A stretch of DNA of 12,977 nt from Nymphaea colorata (taxonomy: Eukaryota > Streptophyta > Magnoliopsida > Nymphaeales > Nymphaeaceae): positions 1-12,977 of the forward strand of contig NW_022204904.1 in NCBI RefSeq assembly GCF_008831285.2. The letters are read 5' to 3'. This document shows, in pieces, positions 9,075-12,977 of this stretch (position 1 is the first letter of the stretch; the number at the start of each line of letters is the position of its first letter). The translations under genes and the position numbers were made by a program. The notes beneath the pieces are model-generated. The model made no database searches and was not told where the DNA came from. It saw nothing but the letters and a program-made list of their open reading frames with translations.

Positions 9075-10393
9075 TCAGATCCTCATCTGTTTAGCCCTCA
9101 GAGTCAGCCTTGGCCACTGTTTGTTCCCTTCCAATCCTAGCTTGGGTTGGGAGATCTGGATATCCATCCAGTAGAGGGCGGGCACAAACTGGATTATATC
9201 CTCCAATTTCACGCTTTCTGTTGATTCATATCCGTTGATGTAGAGGAATCCTCCCTTGGGGACGAAGTTCTCGACGGAGGAGCCGTAGATTCCCAAGGTC
9301 TGCAGACTGATGGCCTCGTCTCCCGGAAGGGCTTTCAGGAACACGAAAGTGCAGTCGGCCAGAGCGGGGAGGTACTTGTAGGCCTCACTACTCCTGAAAC
9401 AACTAAGGCTCTCAGTAATGATGGAGGCGTTGATGACGCTGAAGTGGAACTCTGCGTAGGCGGTCACCGCGTTGAGGATGGCGGAGTTGATGGGACTCTT
9501 TTGAAAGGTATCAGCCGCAGCCACCAGGAGGTTCCGTGGGGATCGATGAGGGCGAGGGCGTTCTTGGCCTGCGGAGTGTTCTCCACCAGCTCAGCCAGCA
9601 GTGTTTTCAACTCTTAGTTAGGTTCAAAGTAGTTGGTCTCCACTCCTTCAACGATAACCTTTTCCGTCAATATGATCGAAAGGGCATTCCGATAAACAGC
9701 TCTTAAACCCTCAATCACAATACTCTCATTGGGTAGGTCTCTTAGATTCCTCAACTCCTTTGCACTGGGACTGCCACTCCCAACTTTTCCTCTTACACTG
9801 AGCACATTTTCGCTGAAAAGTTTCTGAATTTTCTTCTAAAATTCCATCTAGAGAGTTTATTCTTTGAAGTAACACTCTCAGCTGAGTAGTGGTAATGATT
9901 TCTCCCCTCTATTCCTTCTACTTTGTAATATCCGAAACGTTCAAGAAGTTTCTGCCTGTATTAAGGAATAAACTTGTAGTCCTAAAATTCATCATTTTTC
10001 CAGTTAATTCCCGAAAAAGAATCAGAACTTATGGTCCCTACATTGAATCCGCCGGCCACAATAGTTGACGCACACATCAGACAGGGTCAAGAGTGGACAT
10101 GATGGTGAGTTCGTGGGGAGGAGGAAGATTCTACTTTTTTGATTTTCAAAATACCAGGATATGATTTGGCGCTCTCCGTGGTTCGTGGGGTTAAGTAAAT
10201 ACTTATCTCCAGACGATAGTGTTCCTATCACTCTGTTTCGTTGCTGGTAGATCACCTTTCCACTTTTGTCGACTAAAAGTCCAGCAACGGGATAAGTTCC
10301 TTCCTCGTAAGCTTTCTATTCCAATTGTAAAAGTCGCTCAGCTGCAGATTGTATACAGTCAATATGTTCAAATCTATACTTTTATAAAGCCAT
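9075..10393 (-). pseudogene. Two-domain cytidine-deaminase-superfamily gene, copy 2 (frameshifted)
   Basis: This copy keeps the better N-terminus. From ATG 10393-10391 a code-6 frame runs to TGA at 10024-10022. It has an N-terminal helix, then 'GTYPVAGLLVDKSGKVIY' (the first two strands of the deaminase fold) and 'NHGERQIISWY' (H-x-E zinc and proton-shuttle motif). A frame change then follows, and one base is missing directly before the PCxxC motif: 'STLDP' and 'CLMCAS' lie in different frames. The helical middle is open at 9877-9464, including 'KELRNLRDLPNESIVIEGL'. The C-terminal domain is open at about 9524-9075 ('SPINSAILNAVTAYAEFHF'). A base lost near 9151 and one gained near 9093 change only the residues between. 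Base changes in the middle between copies fall mostly at third codon positions (AAA/AAG, GGG/GGA), which supports the chosen frame. Zinc-dependent deamination is the family chemistry; the substrate is unknown. Confidence 0.82.
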
Positions 10394-10766
10394 AGAAGTG
10401 TTATTTTGTGATGCGGGTTTTGAGTTTTGAAGAACACTCATTTAAGATATTATAATCGAAAATCAATTAAATAGAGTTAATATAATGATTAGGCTTTTGC
10501 CATTGGTTCAAAATTGTAATAAACTATTCAATTGCCTTTCTAAGAAATGAAAATGGAGTTTAAAACGACTATTCTAAAATATTTACATCCAAAACGATTT
10601 TTTGAAAATCAAGGGCTAAAGCAGTCAAAGCTGGGCCTCTATAAATTCATTTGTGGAGTGTATCTGATTTTGATCTGTCAAAGTTTTACTAATCTTTCTA
10701 AACATTCTAAATTTAATAATCTGATTAGTTATATACAAAAGAACAATTAAAGCGGTGCTCCAGACT
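10394..10766. other. Spacer between kinase tail and deaminase copy 2
   Basis: This AT-rich spacer corresponds to the unit 1 spacer. The block beside the deaminase start (10438-10490) is similar in both units and may hold the promoter. A plus-strand open frame at 10547-10750 is not conserved in unit 1 and ends at a TAA that would be Gln under code 6, so I do not call it. The identical 24-nt island is at 10716-10739. Confidence 0.45.
10716..10739. other. 24-nt island identical in both tandem units (copy 2)
   Basis: This is the same 24 nt as at 7173-7196, within strongly diverged flanks, near the expected 3' end of the kinase gene on the minus strand. Confidence 0.4.
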
Positions 10767-12938
10767 TAAGCAAAGATTCTTTTGGGCACCAGGCTTACTG
10801 AGATAGAGATATTTTACATTTGCTTGTTGTTTTTTGGAGAACCTATCTTAGTATTAAATAATTAAGAGAAGTTTTGGAATTCTCATATGAATAGCATAGC
10901 TAGGATGGTCCTTTCGAATTTTATACTAAATGAAGGCTAAAAAGCTACATTCCTTATATTAAGCAAAATCCTGCTAAACGATCAAAATTAAGAAAAAAAT
11001 ATTTCAAAAATTATCAAATTAGGATGGCTTCGGCGGCGCTTTTGATAAAATGAAAGTCTTTACATCTAATTTAAAAATTGGCTTAAGATATACCACTTTG
11101 AAGGAATTTGATATATTGCACAGACTTTTTTTTTTTGAAATTCTAATAATGAGAGTAATCAAACTTGATGTAAGTAAAAATCAAAAGTACTAAAACTAAC
11201 ATTAATTAGCTAATAATTTGTTCTAATCATCAGGAAAATATATAGAAGCCTTGATCATTTCACTTTGCTTACTCTATGGCTTTTCAAATGCCGATTTTAT
11301 CATTATTCCATTTTTTGTTGCTTCTTTCTCTTGAAAATTGACGTAAAACTCTAAAATTAATTACTTTTAATGAGGAATAGTGGTCATATTTGTATCCGCC
11401 ACCTTACCCAATCATTCCAAGTAAAAATAATGATTAAATTCCTTTTTTTTTTATCAAGATTACCTTAGTGGCTCAATCTATCTAAATCAGCTAACTGCTT
11501 CTGCTTATTTATTTGCCTTTTGATACTGGATGGCTTTTAATTTTATATTCGTGGTCGTTATCACCATGACCCACCAATTTCAGCATGGTACATGAGCCAC
11601 ATAAGAAAGATGGGTGCAGAATAGATTAAATTAATAAGTATATAACATAAGATTTAGAAATTACGACGCAAAATCAAGGAGTATATAGAATAATTAACTT
11701 TAATTTGCCCTCATCATTCAGAAATCAATGCATCCAAACTCATTTATAAATTCGGAATAATTGAATGGCCGATTAACGACTATCTTTAACTATGTTTTAA
11801 CTCGCAACTATAAAATTACTCAAAAAATAAGCTGCATATGGTCTTTACCGTATTTCTTCAGGCATTTTTAATTATTCATTAGGTAAGTATGCCAAATACG
11901 AAATTCTTCGAGGATTGGTAGGTATTTCAATAGATGTTTGATATAAATATATATGCCTGCCGATCATATACTTTTGACGTAGTCTTTAATGGTCTTGTTC
12001 ATAAGATTAACTAATTCCTGATATTTTCTTTCTTTACACAGCTTTCAACTTCATTATGATCATTTGAGCTATAGTAAATCGATAAAAATACCCTATTCCT
12101 TATTAAGTAAGTTATACTATTTAGACTCTTTGAAACCCTTTTATATGTTCCCAATGCATTCCAAAGCTTCTGTTGGTGGACAGCTTGGTATGCTTTTGCT
12201 GTTTAAGCTTCTTTATTTACATCTAGCTCACTTCCTTCTACAAAGACATGGAGCTGGAAGTGAGATAACTAGAAATTTATTTGAACTTTGAAAAGATAAT
12301 ATCTGTAAGGCATTATAGCTTTTACGAACTTTCCCAACCTAATCCATCTTTTATTACTCTCCATATGATGACATCAAAAAAGCATCTCCGAAATCGATTA
12401 ATTTGAATCTTACTTTATTGATCAAGCTCTTGAGTAAGTTTGGCTGCTTAAACTCCTATAGGCTGCTGCAGTTGAAGAGGAGAATATTATGAATGGCTAT
12501 ATCTATATGAAATATTTCAAGCCTTTATAGCTCAATGATGGCTGAGCTGCATCCCTAATAAATAAAAACAAGATGATTGGACTTTTCACAGATCTCCATG
12601 ATAACTTATCGTCTTGCTTTTTATCTTCGCGAATGTGAATATCCTCTAGCCCTGTTTCAACTAGAATTCAAAAGCTTTATCTTCTGGGCCAACTTAACTT
12701 TATTGCTGCTTTAATTTTTGCTTCCATCTGAACTTGCACTCTATTTTCCAATTCTTTCCTATAAGTATTAGTGCTTAGCAATATTCTGCAGAACTTCTCT
12801 GTGGTAAGTAAGAATTTAATCATGTACTTATGGTTTTTATAGAGATGTTTTTGAAACTATCTCAGTTTCTATCGTTTTCTTATTAGCAAATCTTAGAACT
12901 TTGCTTTGAGGACTAATGACTTTGGCTTGATTCCTCAT
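10767..12938 (-). pseudogene. Protein kinase, copy 2: full-length but broken
   Basis: From ATG 12938-12936 one frame covers the N-lobe and catalytic core, interrupted by a single TGA (12659-12657), and runs to TGA at 12230-12228. Visible kinase features in order are: a beta3/alphaC-like stretch 'SKTSLQKPQVHDQILTYHRE'; the hinge 'VIMEICEKS' near 12605; the catalytic loop 'HIDIAIHNIL' at 12509-12480; and 'KLIDFGDAF' with DFG at 12395-12387. The C-lobe continues in a second frame ('KAYQAVHQQKLWNALG', 'LLNKEQGIFIDLLQL'). HRD is changed to HID, although the catalytic Asp, loop Asn and DFG remain. I cannot find the ATP-binding Lys of the A-x-K motif or a glycine loop. The tail (about 11900-10767) is strongly decayed. 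It looks like an inactive Ser/Thr kinase pseudogene of a ciliate-expanded family. The deaminase starts about 370 nt downstream on the same strand. Confidence 0.65.
12480..12509 (-). other. Kinase catalytic loop (HID...N)
   Basis: Ten codons read H-I-D-I-A-I-H-N-I-L. The catalytic Asp and the Mg-binding Asn have the right spacing (D-x4-N), and Ile replaces the usual Arg of HRD. This is the firmest evidence for the kinase call, together with DFG 85-120 nt downstream. Confidence 0.75.
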
Positions 12939-12977
12939 TTGAAAACTTAGAAACCGGTTAATTCACCTATTTTTTTA
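12939..12977. other. Upstream flank of kinase, window end
   Basis: An in-frame TGA lies about 24 nt upstream of the kinase ATG, so the open frame starts inside the window. No regulatory motif is visible in the remaining AT-rich bases. Confidence 0.35.

Larger units (their letters stand above)
9017..12406. repeat. Tandem duplication, unit 2
   Basis: This direct repeat of 5480-8966 carries deaminase and kinase in the same order and orientation. Beyond 12406 the sequence is single copy and continues into the kinase N-lobe. Unit 2 is therefore attached to the complete kinase, and unit 1 is the truncated copy. Confidence 0.85.

Noticed and set aside
10547-10750. Plus-strand ORF of 67 residues
   Set aside because: It is not conserved in unit 1, and its TAA end is not a stop in code 6.
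12064-12291. Plus-strand ORF of 75 residues
   Set aside because: It is antisense to the kinase C-lobe, which has recognisable motifs, so it is a shadow.
1-12977. Telomeric repeats, tRNA or rRNA genes, CRISPR arrays, transposase genes
   Set aside because: None was found on reading both strands. There is no C4A4-type repeat, no cloverleaf that I could support, and no recognisable transposase motif.

Overview
The window looks like nuclear DNA from a ciliate that reads TAA and TAG as glutamine and uses TGA as its only stop (genetic code 6). The main proof is a gene at 3964-5337. It reads through many in-frame TAA/TAG codons, has one 39-nt GT-AG intron, and ends in a RING finger and a TGA. The DNA is AT-rich with short islands of coding-like sequence. 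I find no telomeric repeats, rRNA or tRNA. The lone intact gene among decayed paralogues fits micronuclear (germline) DNA or a gene-poor part of a somatic chromosome, perhaps of a spirotrich; that placement is inference. ORFs called with the standard code are misleading here, because they stop at glutamine codons.

Layout. 1-3330: three remnants of a leucine-rich-repeat (LRR) family with repeats like 'IGxxGxKYLSKxxWxxL'. A is on the minus strand (about 240-900), B on the plus strand (about 1345-1850), C on the minus strand (about 2500-3330). All are broken by frameshifts. 3378-3960: AT-rich DNA with a weak coding-like stretch on the minus strand. 3964-5337: the one intact gene, a secretory-pathway multi-pass RING E3 ubiquitin ligase. 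About 5480-8966 and 9017-12406: a direct tandem duplication of a roughly 3.4-3.5 kb unit. Each unit carries, on the minus strand, the back part of a protein kinase gene followed by a two-domain cytidine-deaminase-superfamily gene. 12407-12977: single-copy DNA with the kinase N-lobe and catalytic loop, so only the right-hand kinase copy has its front half.

Both deaminase copies and both kinase copies carry small indels, mostly at different places, so none is intact as printed. The deaminase halves are GC-richer and nearly identical between units. The kinase tail and intergenic parts have diverged strongly, apart from one conserved block around the kinase C-lobe. This uneven similarity is the most interesting feature of the window. 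All identity statements are by eye, not computed.
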